From assembly GCF_014696385.1 (NCBI RefSeq), contig NZ_JACJQB010000006.1:1-64000 (forward strand): a stretch of 64,000 bases of DNA, read 5' to 3'. The notes beneath the pieces were generated by a model. It made no database searches, was not told where the DNA came from, and saw nothing but the letters and a program-made list of their open reading frames with translations. Of this stretch, positions 46,001 to 53,133 are shown in pieces (the stretch's first letter is position 1; every line of letters starts with the position of its first letter). This DNA is from Pseudanabaena mucicola FACHB-723. GTDB taxonomy: Bacteria > Cyanobacteriota > Cyanobacteriia > Pseudanabaenales > Pseudanabaenaceae. A program made the position numbers and the translations under genes.

Positions 46001-46663
46001 GATGTTGCCGCTAATGGTATAGAGGTGCTCACCGCGATCAGACAGCAGACCTATGACTTAATTTTCATGGATATGCAAATGCCTGAAATGGATGGTTTAG
46101 AGGCAACCAAACACATTAATCAAGACTGGCAAGCTGGTAAACTCGCTAATAAGCCGAGAATTGTGGCAATGACAGCTAATGCCATGCAGGGAGATCGTGA
46201 AGTATGTCTCGCTGTAGGCATGGATGACTATTTGAGTAAGCCAATCCGTAACGCAGAACTAGTCAGAGTTTTACAGGAATGTCCATCCATAAAATCTGGA
46301 CAATCTTCTCCATTATCTTCGATTAATAGTTTTACTCTTCATGCCGCCGCCAATGATATCGGCGGAGAAGATCCCGCATTTTTAGCAGAATTGATTGACA
46401 GTTATCTAGATAATACGCAATCACTCCTACAAGAGATATATACTAGCTTTACACAACAAAATTTTCCAGTAATGCTACGGGCTGTTCATACCCTGAAATC
46501 CAGTAGTAGTGTGATCGGGGCTGAAGACTTGTCAAACCTATGCCGTGATTTGGAGACTAATCTCCGTAATGACAAAATTGAGGACTTAGATAGCAAAATC
46601 AATAAAATCACCGAAGAATATGCTCACGTTAAGGTCGAGCTAGAGCGTGAAAAGCACCATTAA
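43097..46663 (+). CDS. LOV-containing hybrid histidine kinase with receiver and HPt domains
   Basis: A 1188-residue multidomain sensor. Order: PAS (about 35-165), PAS (about 180-290), PAS/LOV (about 305-430), GAF (about 445-610), HisKA with His642 ([15 protein letters not shown]), HATPase (N box LIGNAIKF, G boxes TGIGIP and GTGLGLA), receiver with Asp992 ([11 protein letters not shown]) and HPt with His1131 ([14 protein letters not shown]). The third PAS has GKNCRFLQG with Cys351, [13 protein letters not shown] and FIGIQTDIS, the flavin-binding features of LOV blue-light domains. The ATG at 43097 is used; the TTG 24 bases upstream is less likely. The REC-GGDEF gene 76 bp downstream is a likely partner. 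Confidence 0.9.
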   Translation: MLMVSHNESLPHSGNNRKLRGNLTTDQSASQVEESLRLHQAILDSADYSIIATNTEGVISVFNATAEKWLGYSASEIIGIATPERFHDLAEVQKRAAVLTEELGTPINVGFEVFVAKAKIEQVEESEWTYVRKDGSRFPVLLSISVMRGENGEMSGFLGIASDISRRKISEENLQVTLRELAFQKFALDQAAIVAVTDLQGRISYANSRFCEISGYSQDELLGQDHRFINSQYHPPKFFDDLWRTISKGSIWRGEVRNKAKDGSFYWTDSTIIPLLDEEKHPIKYLAIRFDISDRKKLEETLRLRERAIASSENGIVITDWRLPNNPIVYANPAFEKITGYSANEVVGKNCRFLQGNDLFQSEKDTLRTAINKGESCTVVIRNYRKDGSLFWNELNISPITDENGNVTHFIGIQTDISKRKEAEKALKRQMRLTVLLNRITDEIRQSLDVESIFNTAAQQIQIAFHASRCLIYKIEYQNPELQTNPSMTLVSEYLADKIFSVKELDFPLLSSSLGTQIINQDQAIAVTNVYHEPDLEQFGDLFYRMQLRSLLAIRTSSHGITNGVILLHHCNTFHEWTTEEKELLESVTNQVSIALSQAHLLMQEKRQQEQLIQQNEELEEAKLVAEAANRSKSEFLATMSHEIRTPMNAVIGMTGVLLDTSLTKEQREFVEIARNAGSTLLTIINDILDFSKIESGHLELEEQTFDLRTCLEDTIELLSAKALEKNIELGYLIHPDVELIVVGDMTRLRQVLANLIGNAIKFTSRGSVNISITQKVISHYLRCNLSSHNEETQLLRTLQFAVKDTGIGIPRDRLHRLFQPFSQVDASTTRQYGGTGLGLAISKRLCELMGGTMWVDSDVQQGSTFYFTITAPVNDNSGVNIGSEVTSNLPLEILRSQTESSSILATKIGATSLPVNPPIKVNLTAKQGFVFDPLMARNHPLRILLAEDNVVNQKVAIHILQRMGYRADVAANGIEVLTAIRQQTYDLIFMDMQMPEMDGLEATKHINQDWQAGKLANKPRIVAMTANAMQGDREVCLAVGMDDYLSKPIRNAELVRVLQECPSIKSGQSSPLSSINSFTLHAAANDIGGEDPAFLAELIDSYLDNTQSLLQEIYTSFTQQNFPVMLRAVHTLKSSSSVIGAEDLSNLCRDLETNLRNDKIEDLDSKINKITEEYAHVKVELEREKHH

Positions 46664-46739
46664 ACGCTAAAAAACGCTGAAAGTACAAGGATTCTATTCA
46701 TGTCAAATTTCCTGTCAAATTTACCGTCTCGCCATTGTA

Positions 46740-47795
46740 ATGACCATCGACGATACTAGCGATCGCACGCCCCTAGGCACAAAATCGGTTCTAGAAGTGC
46801 CTCTCCCCGAAAACTTCGCTAACAATCCTTTAATTTTGGTTGTTGACGACGATCTCTTCATGCGGAAAATTTTGGTGCGTTACTTAGAACGGGAGCATTA
46901 TCGTGTAGTTGAAGCTGCGAATGGTCTAGAGGCGTTACAGCAATATCAGCAATGCAACCCCGATATGATTTTGCTAGATGCGATGATGCCGATAATGGAT
47001 GGCTTTGAATGCTGTTCAAAATTGCAAAATCTTCCCAAAGGCGATCACACCCCAATCCTCATCATTACGGCTCTTGAGGATCGCGAATCCGTCGATCGAG
47101 CCTATGATGTCGGTGCATCGGACTATGTGACCAAGCCAATTCACTGGGCGGTACTACGTCAAAGAGTCCGTCGTTTGCTCGACCAAGCCAACTTACGGCA
47201 ACAGATTGAGTCGGCAAATCAGCAATTAGCTGTCGCCAATCAGCAGTTAGCGATCGTTGTCCAAGAGCTACGCCGCCTAGTGTCGATCGATGGTTTAACC
47301 CAAGTTGCTAATCGTCGATGTTTAGATGAATACCTAGAGCAGGAATGCAAGCGCTCGCTCCGAGATCAACAGCTCATTTCTTTGGTGCTATGCGATATTG
47401 ATTTTTTCAAGAACTATAACGACAACTATGGTCATCAAGAAGGCGATATTTGTCTCAAGGAAATCGCTCAAGCGATCAGAAAATCGGCTAGTCGCCCTGC
47501 AGATTTGGTTGCTCGTTATGGTGGTGAAGAATTTGCGATCGTTTTACCAAATACTGATGCAACGGGTGCATTAAATGTAGCTATTCGCGCCACAGAGATT
47601 GTAACAGAGCTAAATTTACCCCATGCCTATTCAAAGGTGGCTGATCATGTGACGATTAGCTGTGGGGTCGCGACACTCAATCCTCAACAAGAATGCCGAG
47701 TGAGTAATTTGCTCAATGCTGCCGATCGCGCACTATATCTGGCCAAAGCTGAGGGGCGTAATTGTGTTAGACAACATAATGATTTAGCCGAATAA
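46740..47795 (+). CDS. Response regulator diguanylate cyclase (REC-GGDEF)
   Basis: A 351-residue two-domain protein that makes the second messenger cyclic di-GMP. The receiver (about 30-150) has Asp80 (MILLDAMMPIMDG) and KPIHW with the conserved lysine. A coiled segment rich in QQLA repeats (about 160-185) links to GGDEF (about 190-350). The active site is GGEEF (about 261-265), the usual active variant, preceded by RPAD at the position of the allosteric I-site RxxD, so it is probably product-inhibited. It follows the LOV hybrid kinase on the same strand; together they can form a light to c-di-GMP path. Confidence 0.92.
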   Translation: MTIDDTSDRTPLGTKSVLEVPLPENFANNPLILVVDDDLFMRKILVRYLEREHYRVVEAANGLEALQQYQQCNPDMILLDAMMPIMDGFECCSKLQNLPKGDHTPILIITALEDRESVDRAYDVGASDYVTKPIHWAVLRQRVRRLLDQANLRQQIESANQQLAVANQQLAIVVQELRRLVSIDGLTQVANRRCLDEYLEQECKRSLRDQQLISLVLCDIDFFKNYNDNYGHQEGDICLKEIAQAIRKSASRPADLVARYGGEEFAIVLPNTDATGALNVAIRATEIVTELNLPHAYSKVADHVTISCGVATLNPQQECRVSNLLNAADRALYLAKAEGRNCVRQHNDLAE

Positions 47796-47825
47796 GTATC
47801 TAGGTTTTCTATGTTCGCTTGATAT

Positions 47826-47839
47826 GGTACGGTCGTACC
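47826..47839. promoter_or_regulatory. Small inverted repeat upstream of cbiC
   Basis: GGTACG-GT-CGTACC, about 43 bases before the cbiC start. Might be an operator or chance. No cobalamin riboswitch is recognisable in the short spacer. Confidence 0.25.
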
Positions 47840-47881
47840 TAAATCATGAATTTATAAAAATATATCAAATTGCAAAATTGT

Positions 47882-48493
47882 ATGGAATGGCATATTACCG
47901 ACGCACAAAGTTTAGCAATCATTGACCGCGAAATAGGTGAACATTGCCTTACGCCTGCCGAGTACGAAATTGTGCGCCAAGTAATTTATGCCACTGCCGA
48001 TTTTGAGTATCAACATCTGGTGAAATTTTCTGATAATGCTTTGCAGGCAGGTGCAACTGCGCTAGCGGCGCGTGCCACTGTAGTGGTCGATGTACCTTCT
48101 TTGCAAGCAGGGATATTTCCTAGTCTTTGCGATACTTTCGCAAACCCGATCTATTGTGGTGTCGAAGCAATTACGCGCCCTCAAAAGACAAAGACACAGG
48201 CTGCTTGGGGCGTGGAAACATTAGCAAAGCGCTATCCCGAAGCAATTTTTGTAATTGGGGAGTCGGCAACTGCTTTGGATACAATTGTGGATCTAATTGA
48301 GACTGAAGACCTGAATCCTGCTTTGGTAATTGCGACTCCTGCGGTATTTATAGATGCAAATACGGGCAAGTCTCGCCTCCAAAATTGCTTAGTCCCGCAT
48401 ATTTGGGTAGAGGGTCGCAAAGGAAATGCGATCGCAGCGGCGGCTATTTTTAACTCTTTAGTCAGACTGGCATGGCAAGCTTACGGTAGCTAG
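47882..48493 (+). CDS. cbiC: Precorrin-8X methylmutase
   Basis: Moves a methyl group from C11 to C12 of precorrin-8X to give hydrogenobyrinate (or the cobalt form), a late corrin-ring step in cobalamin synthesis. The 203-residue product has IVRQVIYATADFEYQHLVKF (including the catalytic His region), TVVVDVPSLQAGI, a TKTQAAWGVETLAKRYPEA segment, and the conserved TPAVFIDANTGKSRLQ. The ATG at 47882 is preferred to the TTG at 47870. cobH is the aerobic-pathway name; cyanobacteria use a cbi-type route. It stands without other cob genes here. Confidence 0.92.
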   Translation: MEWHITDAQSLAIIDREIGEHCLTPAEYEIVRQVIYATADFEYQHLVKFSDNALQAGATALAARATVVVDVPSLQAGIFPSLCDTFANPIYCGVEAITRPQKTKTQAAWGVETLAKRYPEAIFVIGESATALDTIVDLIETEDLNPALVIATPAVFIDANTGKSRLQNCLVPHIWVEGRKGNAIAAAAIFNSLVRLAWQAYGS

Positions 48494-48542
48494 GCTCAAG
48501 GCTTGTAATGCTTGCTAATCAAGCGAAATTAGCGAAATTATA

Positions 48543-48582
48543 AATTATTATTTTCCTGCCGAAGGCAGGAAAATAATAATTT
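48543..48582. terminator. Hairpin between convergent genes
   Basis: AAATTATTATTTTCCTGCC and complement around GAAG; T-rich on both strands. Lies between cbiC and the DUF3119 gene stop. Good two-way terminator. Confidence 0.75.
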
Positions 48583-48997
48583 ACTCGCCAGTGTTGTTTT
48601 TTGACTGAGGAATATGTTTTTCCAAACAAGTTTTTAGGGCTTTTACATCAAATAAAATGGGCAAGAAATGGATGCTTTTTATTTCCTTAAAATAAAACAA
48701 TACAGGGAAAGAAAACCAAAAAATTTTCCAATCTTGCCATTCTTGATAGGGGAAAGTTCGGAATTTTTCTGATGATCGATATACCTCTAAATCTGTTGCC
48801 GTAAATATCAGTCGAATCGTACCTGCTTGATAAAATAAAAACAACCCAAAGAGCGCAACCACACCCGCAGCAATCACCTGCACCCAAATTAATGGTATCG
48901 CAGACAACACTAATACGGTTGGGATTGCATAGTTTGCCTTTAATTCTGTAGCCTGTGATGCAATTTTTGGGTCAACAAATGGATTTGAAGTAGTCAT
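48581..48997 (-). CDS. DUF3119 family membrane protein
   Basis: A 138-residue protein with two close hydrophobic segments (about 24-42 and 44-62) and a soluble C-terminus containing TATDLEVYRSSEKFRTFPYQ, IFWFSFPVLFYFKEIKSIHF and LPILFDVKAL, the pattern of cyanobacterial DUF3119 proteins (name from memory). Related to PH-like domains on membranes in overall layout. Function unknown. Divergent from the 49177 gene. Confidence 0.8.
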   Translation of the reverse strand: MTTSNPFVDPKIASQATELKANYAIPTVLVLSAIPLIWVQVIAAGVVALFGLFLFYQAGTIRLIFTATDLEVYRSSEKFRTFPYQEWQDWKIFWFSFPVLFYFKEIKSIHFLPILFDVKALKTCLEKHIPQSKNNTGE

Positions 48998-49088
48998 GGT
49001 GATTTAAATAATTGATTTCTATCTATAGATATACATTTAATTCTAAATCTATGTCCCCTTTGTTGAAGTGATAAGATGAATCTAGCTG

Positions 49089-49114
49089 AGCTAACTAAAC
49101 GCTTTAGTTAGTTC
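49089..49114. promoter_or_regulatory. Hairpin in the leader of the 49177 gene
   Basis: GAGCTAACTAAACG/CTTTAGTTAGTTC stem-loop about 65 bases upstream of the start codon. Could be in the 5' untranslated region of the 49177-nblB operon, or a leftover repeat. Confidence 0.35.
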
Positions 49115-49176
49115 ACTGCTAACTGAGTGATGCCTTAGCACAAAATCCAACTTCTATGTAAGATTAGGAAATGTTT

Positions 49177-49413
49177 ATGAACTTATCCTCAACAGCCAAT
49201 AATTTGAATTTACCCTTGCGTGATGCCGACAAAGATCCAAAAGTCTGGAGCGAACTCAAGCGGGCAATCTCTACTAGCTCTGGATTTGATAAATGGCAAC
49301 GCTCTCGCCACGGCTCAAAATACGAAACTAAAGATGTCACCGCACAGGAAGGCGTTCTTGATGATCTCGTGCGTAGCTACTTACGTGAGACACTAGAGAC
49401 GTTAGCCTATTAA
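49177..49413 (+). CDS. Small hypothetical protein upstream of nblB-like gene
   Basis: A 78-residue soluble protein: LPLRDADKDPKVWSELKRAI, a basic middle (WQRSRHGSKYETK) and a helical C-terminus (LDDLVRSYLRETLETLAY). The ATG at 49177 has AGGA 8 bases upstream, whereas the ATG at 49171 is too close to it. It is not recognised. Because the nblB-like gene follows 16 bp later, the two likely form an operon, and a role in phycobilisome turnover or assembly is possible but unproven. Confidence 0.75.
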   Translation: MNLSSTANNLNLPLRDADKDPKVWSELKRAISTSSGFDKWQRSRHGSKYETKDVTAQEGVLDDLVRSYLRETLETLAY

Positions 49414-49429
49414 GTGTGAGATCTTCGTT

Positions 49430-50095
49430 GTGAGCGAAACATTTGCATCTTTGAAAGAGCAACTAGCTATGGATGACATGGGACTTCGGATGAAAGCCAT
49501 TCATGCTAGTCGCTCTCTCTCATTAGCTGAGCGATTTGAATTACTAGTAATCGCTGCTGCTGATCCCTACGCTCGTGTCCGTTACGATGCAGTTAGCCAA
49601 ATCGGTACAGTCGGTACTGTCGATTTGCCAAAGTCTTTAGAAATATTAAGTAATTGTCTGTTAACTGACGCGGAAATTGATGTAAGGGCTGCCGCCGCCG
49701 CTTCCTTGGGCGCTCTCCAACTTACCCAGTCCTTTGACATTCTCAAAACTGCCTACGAGTCCACCAATGACTGGATGTTTCAGTTTAGTATCGTCGCTGC
49801 GATCGGTGAATTGGGCGATGCTCAGGGTTTTGACTTTCTTGCGGAAGCATTGCAAAGCCCTAATGAGTTAGTCAAAATTGCGGCAATTGGTTCATTAGGC
49901 GATTTAGGTCAACCTGAAGCTGTGGATTTACTTTTACCCCTGATTGAGTCTGAAGATTGGCAAGTACGCCATCGCGTTGCTCAGTCCTTGGCGCAACTCG
50001 GTGGTGATCGGGCTAAGGTAGGTTTAGAAAGGCTTGCTAATGATCCCATGCCTCAAGTCTCCGAAGCAACTCAATCATTTTTAGAATCTATTTAA
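49430..50095 (+). CDS. nblB: HEAT-repeat protein, NblB-like
   Basis: A 221-residue protein composed of about six HEAT/PBS-lyase-type repeats (DPYARVRYDAVSQIGTVG, AEIDVRAAAAASLGAL, LVKIAAIGSLGDLGQPEA, WQVRHRVAQSLAQLGGDRAK). It resembles NblB, which is needed to degrade phycobilisomes in nutrient stress, and more distantly the CpcE/F bilin lyases. The first 20 residues are not repeat-like. The start is GTG. Assignment to NblB instead of another HEAT protein is by overall resemblance. Confidence 0.75.
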   Translation: MSETFASLKEQLAMDDMGLRMKAIHASRSLSLAERFELLVIAAADPYARVRYDAVSQIGTVGTVDLPKSLEILSNCLLTDAEIDVRAAAAASLGALQLTQSFDILKTAYESTNDWMFQFSIVAAIGELGDAQGFDFLAEALQSPNELVKIAAIGSLGDLGQPEAVDLLLPLIESEDWQVRHRVAQSLAQLGGDRAKVGLERLANDPMPQVSEATQSFLESI

Positions 50096-50116
50096 CTAGA
50101 GGTTTTGCTGAGTCAG

Positions 50117-50213
50117 GGCACTGGACAGTTAAAGCGTAATCGACGTATTTGCGTCTTTTTGTTGGCATGAAATGGGCGTTCTAGAACCTATCCCCAATTA
50201 GCTGACCAGTGCC
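50117..50213. mobile_element. 97-bp MITE-like element
   Basis: Terminal inverted repeats GGCACTGGACAGTTAA (left) and TTAGCTGACCAGTGCC (right) match in 14 of 16 positions. Inside is a non-coding stretch with CGACGTATTTGCGTC. No target duplication is evident. Its right end has a partial relative at 14436-14460. The transposase is not in the window. Confidence 0.65.
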
Positions 50214-50227
50214 TTGAACAAATAAAT

Positions 50228-50506
50228 CTAAGTTTGATTACCCAAACCAATACCAATTCCACCCATGATTTTTCCAACAGCATTGGAAATCACGTCAGGT
50301 TCAGGCGAGGCTTTCTTTGTTTCTAAAGCTGCCCATGTCAATGAACCGACTATGCCATCAGCACCAAGGTTATGCTCTGTCTGAAATTTAATGACAGCAG
50401 CCTCAGTTTGATCACCAAAAACTCCATCAGCATTAATTCCTAATAATGATTGCAGGAGAGTTACCTCTTCACTGGCATCTCCTTTATATAACTCTGCATG
50501 CGCCAT
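50228..50506 (-). CDS. Peptidoglycan-binding domain protein
   Basis: A 92-residue protein with one PG_binding_1 domain: VTLLQSLLGINADGVFGDQT...AVIKFQTEHNLGADGIVGSLTWAAL. The conserved D-G-x-F/V-G pairs are visible. No signal peptide, so it may be released with a phage-like or non-classical route or act inside the cell. A Gly/Ile tail follows (KIMGGIGIGLGN). The ATG at 50506 is chosen because AGAATTATT... precedes it and the upstream extension is not conserved in style. Function beyond binding unknown. Confidence 0.7.
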   Translation of the reverse strand: MAHAELYKGDASEEVTLLQSLLGINADGVFGDQTEAAVIKFQTEHNLGADGIVGSLTWAALETKKASPEPDVISNAVGKIMGGIGIGLGNQT

Positions 50507-50640
50507 AATAATTCTCCGATAAAAACTTAGATTTGGCAAAACCAAAAATTCAACCCTATTAGCTTATGCTGCATTTGCAAGCTAATCAAAAAATCTGAAG
50601 GATTTAGTAAGAATTTCGTTAGTGATCTATAAGTATTATT

Positions 50641-50856
50641 TTATTTAACTACGCGATAGATCAAGCATCGCTTGATATTTATACGCCTTGAGTAGAAGCA
50701 TTGCAAATTTCCAACTAATTTCTCGTAAGGTGGTGGATTTGTGAATGGATTTTCTCTTAGTATGGCAACTAGCTCTTTGGTTTTCTCAAATAGACCAATA
50801 CTTTTCAATTTATTTAAATCTTCTTGGGCTTTTTTACTGAAGATAACTTCCCACAT
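50641..50856 (-). pseudogene. Txe/YoeB-type toxin, C-terminally truncated
   Basis: A 71-residue open frame whose start (MWEVIFSKKAQEDLNKLKSI), NPFTNPPPYEKLVGNLQCFY and SRRINIKRCLIYRV match the YoeB/Txe RNase fold. It stops at RVVK-TAA, about 15 residues before the normal end, so the final catalytic-site segment containing the terminal His and Tyr is missing. Probably inactive. No matching tail is readable in other frames after the stop. It starts 2 bp after the end of the yefM-like frame. Confidence 0.75.
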
Positions 50857-50858
50857 TG

Positions 50859-51107
50859 TTACAGTCCTAACTCTTGAGCGTTTACCCATTCACTTCTAGG
50901 GCTAGTCATAACTTCTTTGAGTGAGTCGATATATCCATGTATAGAGTTCAGCTAGATAGTCTCTTCTATCGCTGCCCAGTCTTCTTTAGAAATCAAAACC
51001 ACGTCATTCTCTGAGCCTTTAATCATGACGGGCTTATGATTTGCACTGACTTGGTTAATTAAATCATTAAAGTTGGCTGTTGCTTCTTGAATTAGTAAGT
51101 AATCCAT
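50859..51107 (-). pseudogene. YefM/Phd-type antitoxin gene interrupted by an in-frame TAG
   Basis: The frame from ATG 51107 gives MDYLLIQEATANFNDLINQV and SENDVVLISKEDWAAIEETI, then TAG at 50952-50954, then continues in the same frame with LNSIHGYIDSLKEVMTSPRS and WVNAQELGL to TAA, 82 codons in all. The normal family reads ...EETLYLNSIPG..., so the stop replaces one codon (probably Tyr) and no frameshift is present. A shortened 51-residue product could still bind DNA but would lose its toxin-binding tail. The toxin partner is truncated too. Confidence 0.8.
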
Positions 51108-51147
51108 AATGTTTTTCTACAATAATCAATTAATTAAACTGTAATAC

Positions 51148-51360
51148 TTATGCTGCTAGGGTTTCAAAGGAAAATCTGAGATTAGATGATTCTTGAAGGC
51201 TGTAATTAAGTTTCTCAAAACCAATTACTACACCAGATTTATTTTTCATCAAGATCACTTCATCGCCTGTTTCTTCGCAGATATATTCTTGGTTAGGATC
51301 GCCAAACCAGACGGTGAGGGTGTTTCCTAGTTTGTCGTAGTAGACTTTTACTTCTGCCAT
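51148..51360 (-). CDS. DUF2283 domain protein
   Basis: A 70-residue protein of DUF2283 (MAEVKVYYDKLGNTLTVWFG, EETGDEVILMKNKSG, VIGFEKLNYS). These small proteins are often encoded next to toxin-antitoxin genes. Chosen ATG 51360 avoids the overlap with the HicB-like gene, whose stop lies at 51366. Function unknown. Confidence 0.75.
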   Translation of the reverse strand: MAEVKVYYDKLGNTLTVWFGDPNQEYICEETGDEVILMKNKSGVVIGFEKLNYSLQESSNLRFSFETLAA

Positions 51361-51365
51361 AGTTT

Positions 51366-51587
51366 TTAAGCCACAATTTGATAAATTATGGGGCGATAAC
51401 GGGGTTTTGGAATTGTTTTGTTTTCTGCTGTGGCAGATTCTAGCCATGCGGTTTTAGCAAGAATTACTTCAGAGAGTGCTTGCTGTGGAGTTTCACCGAT
51501 CGCTGAGCAATATTTTAAATCAGGGATATCGGCAATATATGCCTCATCTTCTTCGCTGTAGAAAATGTTGATGTGATAGTCTTTCAT
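51366..51587 (-). CDS. HicB-like antitoxin domain protein
   Basis: A 73-residue protein with the HicB fold: HINIFYSEEDEAYIADIPDL and CSAIGETPQQALSEV. It lacks the C-terminal DNA-binding helix-turn-helix of full HicB. No HicA RNase gene is adjacent; a DUF2283 gene follows 5 bp downstream. The pair therefore forms a hicB-DUF2283 unit rather than hicAB, and its targets are unclear. Confidence 0.75.
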   Translation of the reverse strand: MKDYHINIFYSEEDEAYIADIPDLKYCSAIGETPQQALSEVILAKTAWLESATAENKTIPKPRYRPIIYQIVA

Positions 51588-51607
51588 GGTTGTTGTTCTA
51601 CAAGAAG

Positions 51608-52012
51608 TTACGATGTCACCCAGTTTTCAAGAGCAAGGTTTTGAACTCGATTAAATTCTTTGGTGTTGTTGGTAACTAGGGTTAGGTTTAAACTCAGGGC
51701 ATGAGCTGCTATGAGCAAGTCCATTGCACCGATGATTTTGCCCGATCGCTCTAGGGTTGCGCGGATGTCTCCGTAAATGGTTGCGGCTTGTTCGTCAAAT
51801 TGGACAATTTCTAATGGGATTAGGAATTGGTTAAGGGCGGCACGATTGCGATCGGGAAATTGGCTTTTGGCGGCTCCATATTCTAGTTCGGCTACGGTGA
51901 TGGATGAGATACCAATGTCAAAGGGGGCGATGGTTTGAAATTTTGCTAAAACGTCTTGGGGCTTACGTTTAATGATGTAAATGCAAGTATTGGTATCGAG
52001 CATATACTTCAT
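51608..52012 (-). CDS. vapC: VapC-type PIN-domain toxin
   Basis: A 134-residue PIN-domain RNase. Acidic residues of the active site: Asp6 (MLDTNTCIY), a Glu near 42 (TVAELEYG) and Asp98 (GAMDLLIAAHA). LVTNNTKEFNRV near 112 is also conserved. VapC toxins cut tRNA or rRNA and are held by VapB. It overlaps the vapB stop by 4 bp, as in typical vapBC operons. Apparently intact. Confidence 0.9.
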   Translation of the reverse strand: MKYMLDTNTCIYIIKRKPQDVLAKFQTIAPFDIGISSITVAELEYGAAKSQFPDRNRAALNQFLIPLEIVQFDEQAATIYGDIRATLERSGKIIGAMDLLIAAHALSLNLTLVTNNTKEFNRVQNLALENWVTS

Positions 52013-52242
52013 GAGAATAGCTCCTCTCTTTCTTGTAATGGAGGTTGTTCTCTAGTTTCCATAAAGTCATCTGAGAAGAGATCGAGGCTATTCCAGAGGG
52101 TTTGCCAAGGATTGTTTTTTGGGATAAGGATGATCGCGTTGCCGACTTTTTTGATGTAGACTTCTTCGCCGACTAGTTGGAATCCATCTGGTAATATGGC
52201 TAGTTGTTCGTTGCCTTGCATTCTGAGTTTGGCGGTGTGCAT
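52009..52242 (-). CDS. vapB: VapB-type antitoxin (AbrB/SpoVT-like)
   Basis: A 77-residue protein with the SpoVT-AbrB swapped-hairpin pattern (AKLRMQGNEQLAILPDGFQL, VYIKKVGNAIILIPK) and a C-terminal toxin-binding tail (TLWNSLDLFSDDFMETREQP). Translationally coupled to vapC. AGGAG lies in the leader just after an upstream stop (see 52255-52391). It likely represses its own operon. Confidence 0.88.
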   Translation of the reverse strand: MHTAKLRMQGNEQLAILPDGFQLVGEEVYIKKVGNAIILIPKNNPWQTLWNSLDLFSDDFMETREQPPLQEREELFS

Positions 52243-52254
52243 GGGTTTGTTCTC

Positions 52255-52391
52255 CTAGTTGTATTCTAAGTTAATTCTTCTAAGCCAAGCTTTGACTTCA
52301 TTTGTGAGTTCTTGGGTACTTTTTTCTCCTGTGAATGGGCGTATTGGGATTGACTCTGTGTTAGGCTTTGGCAGAGTTTCACGACCTACTC
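52255..52391 (-). pseudogene. Orphan C-terminal coding fragment upstream of vapB
   Basis: On the minus strand a 45-codon frame without an ATG reads VGRETLPKPNTESIPIRPFT followed by GEKSTQELTNEVKAWLRRIN and LEYN, then stops 12 bases before the vapB start. Its composition is protein-like and it reads like the tail of a larger gene whose front has been lost or frameshifted. Family not recognised. Confidence 0.4.
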
Positions 52392-52440
52392 ATTAGCGCT
52401 TTTGCCAGTGTTGTGACGATAAAAGGCGATCACTAAACTA

Positions 52441-53133
52441 CTAAATATTTATAAAAGACAACTTTTTTACAGGAACCTGAAAATGTGCAATTTTTAACTC
52501 TTCGGGATGGATTGAGTTTTCAAACTCTTCAGAGAAAAATGGTAGTTGCTCTGAGTATTTCTTAAACGCTGTATTGTAGAAATTTCTCAGTAAAAAAGAG
52601 ATGAAACAATAAGGTGTCAAAGGAGCAGCTATCGGTATTCTACAATTTTGGTACTGCCCCAAAGTCAAATGGGATTTTGGATGATCTACTGGGACAAAAA
52701 CATCTTCTCGACAGTCAAAATCAAAACGAATCGGGAATGGCACAATATTTCGTGCAATGACATCAGCATACACAATATCTTCTAGATATATATCGGGAGA
52801 ATTCTGAAACTCTTCTAGGTTGGGTGATGGATAAAAGCCAAGAGAATGACGCTCTAATCCTTTAGCATTGTACAAGTAACGCATTGTGACTAAAGCCCCA
52901 TCTGGCAGCTTTGTAATGTAAGCTCTTTCAGAGGCAAGATTTTCATAAATTTCTGCATAACTATAATTTTTGAGCGCAACTGATAAATACTCCGATTGAG
53001 GAAAAGTAACCTCTACTATATTATTGTTGCCCCTTCTCACAAAGGGATAGTTCTGGTCACTTGATAAGCCAACTTCAACCAAGTAGCCAAGTAACTGCTT
53101 AATATGTGTACAGACCTCTTGAGGGCTAAGCAT
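52441..53133 (-). CDS. DUF2290 family protein
   Basis: A 230-residue soluble protein that matches the DUF2290 family by its order of conserved patches: VEVGLSSDQNYPFVRR near the start, FPSPNLEEF-type (YPSPNLEEFQNSPDIY), NIVPFPIRFDFD and HPKSHLTLGQYQNCRIPIAA followed by PLTPYCFISFLLRNFYNTAF. The family has no known activity. It overlaps the end of the helicase gene by 8 bp and so is made with it; the pairing with a helicase suggests a shared role on nucleic acid, possibly defence. Assignment is from memory of the family. Confidence 0.75.
   Translation of the reverse strand: MLSPQEVCTHIKQLLGYLVEVGLSSDQNYPFVRRGNNNIVEVTFPQSEYLSVALKNYSYAEIYENLASERAYITKLPDGALVTMRYLYNAKGLERHSLGFYPSPNLEEFQNSPDIYLEDIVYADVIARNIVPFPIRFDFDCREDVFVPVDHPKSHLTLGQYQNCRIPIAAPLTPYCFISFLLRNFYNTAFKKYSEQLPFFSEEFENSIHPEELKIAHFQVPVKKLSFINI

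Noticed and set aside
47796-47881. Cobalamin riboswitch before cbiC
   Set aside because: The spacer is too short and has no B12-box-like sequence.
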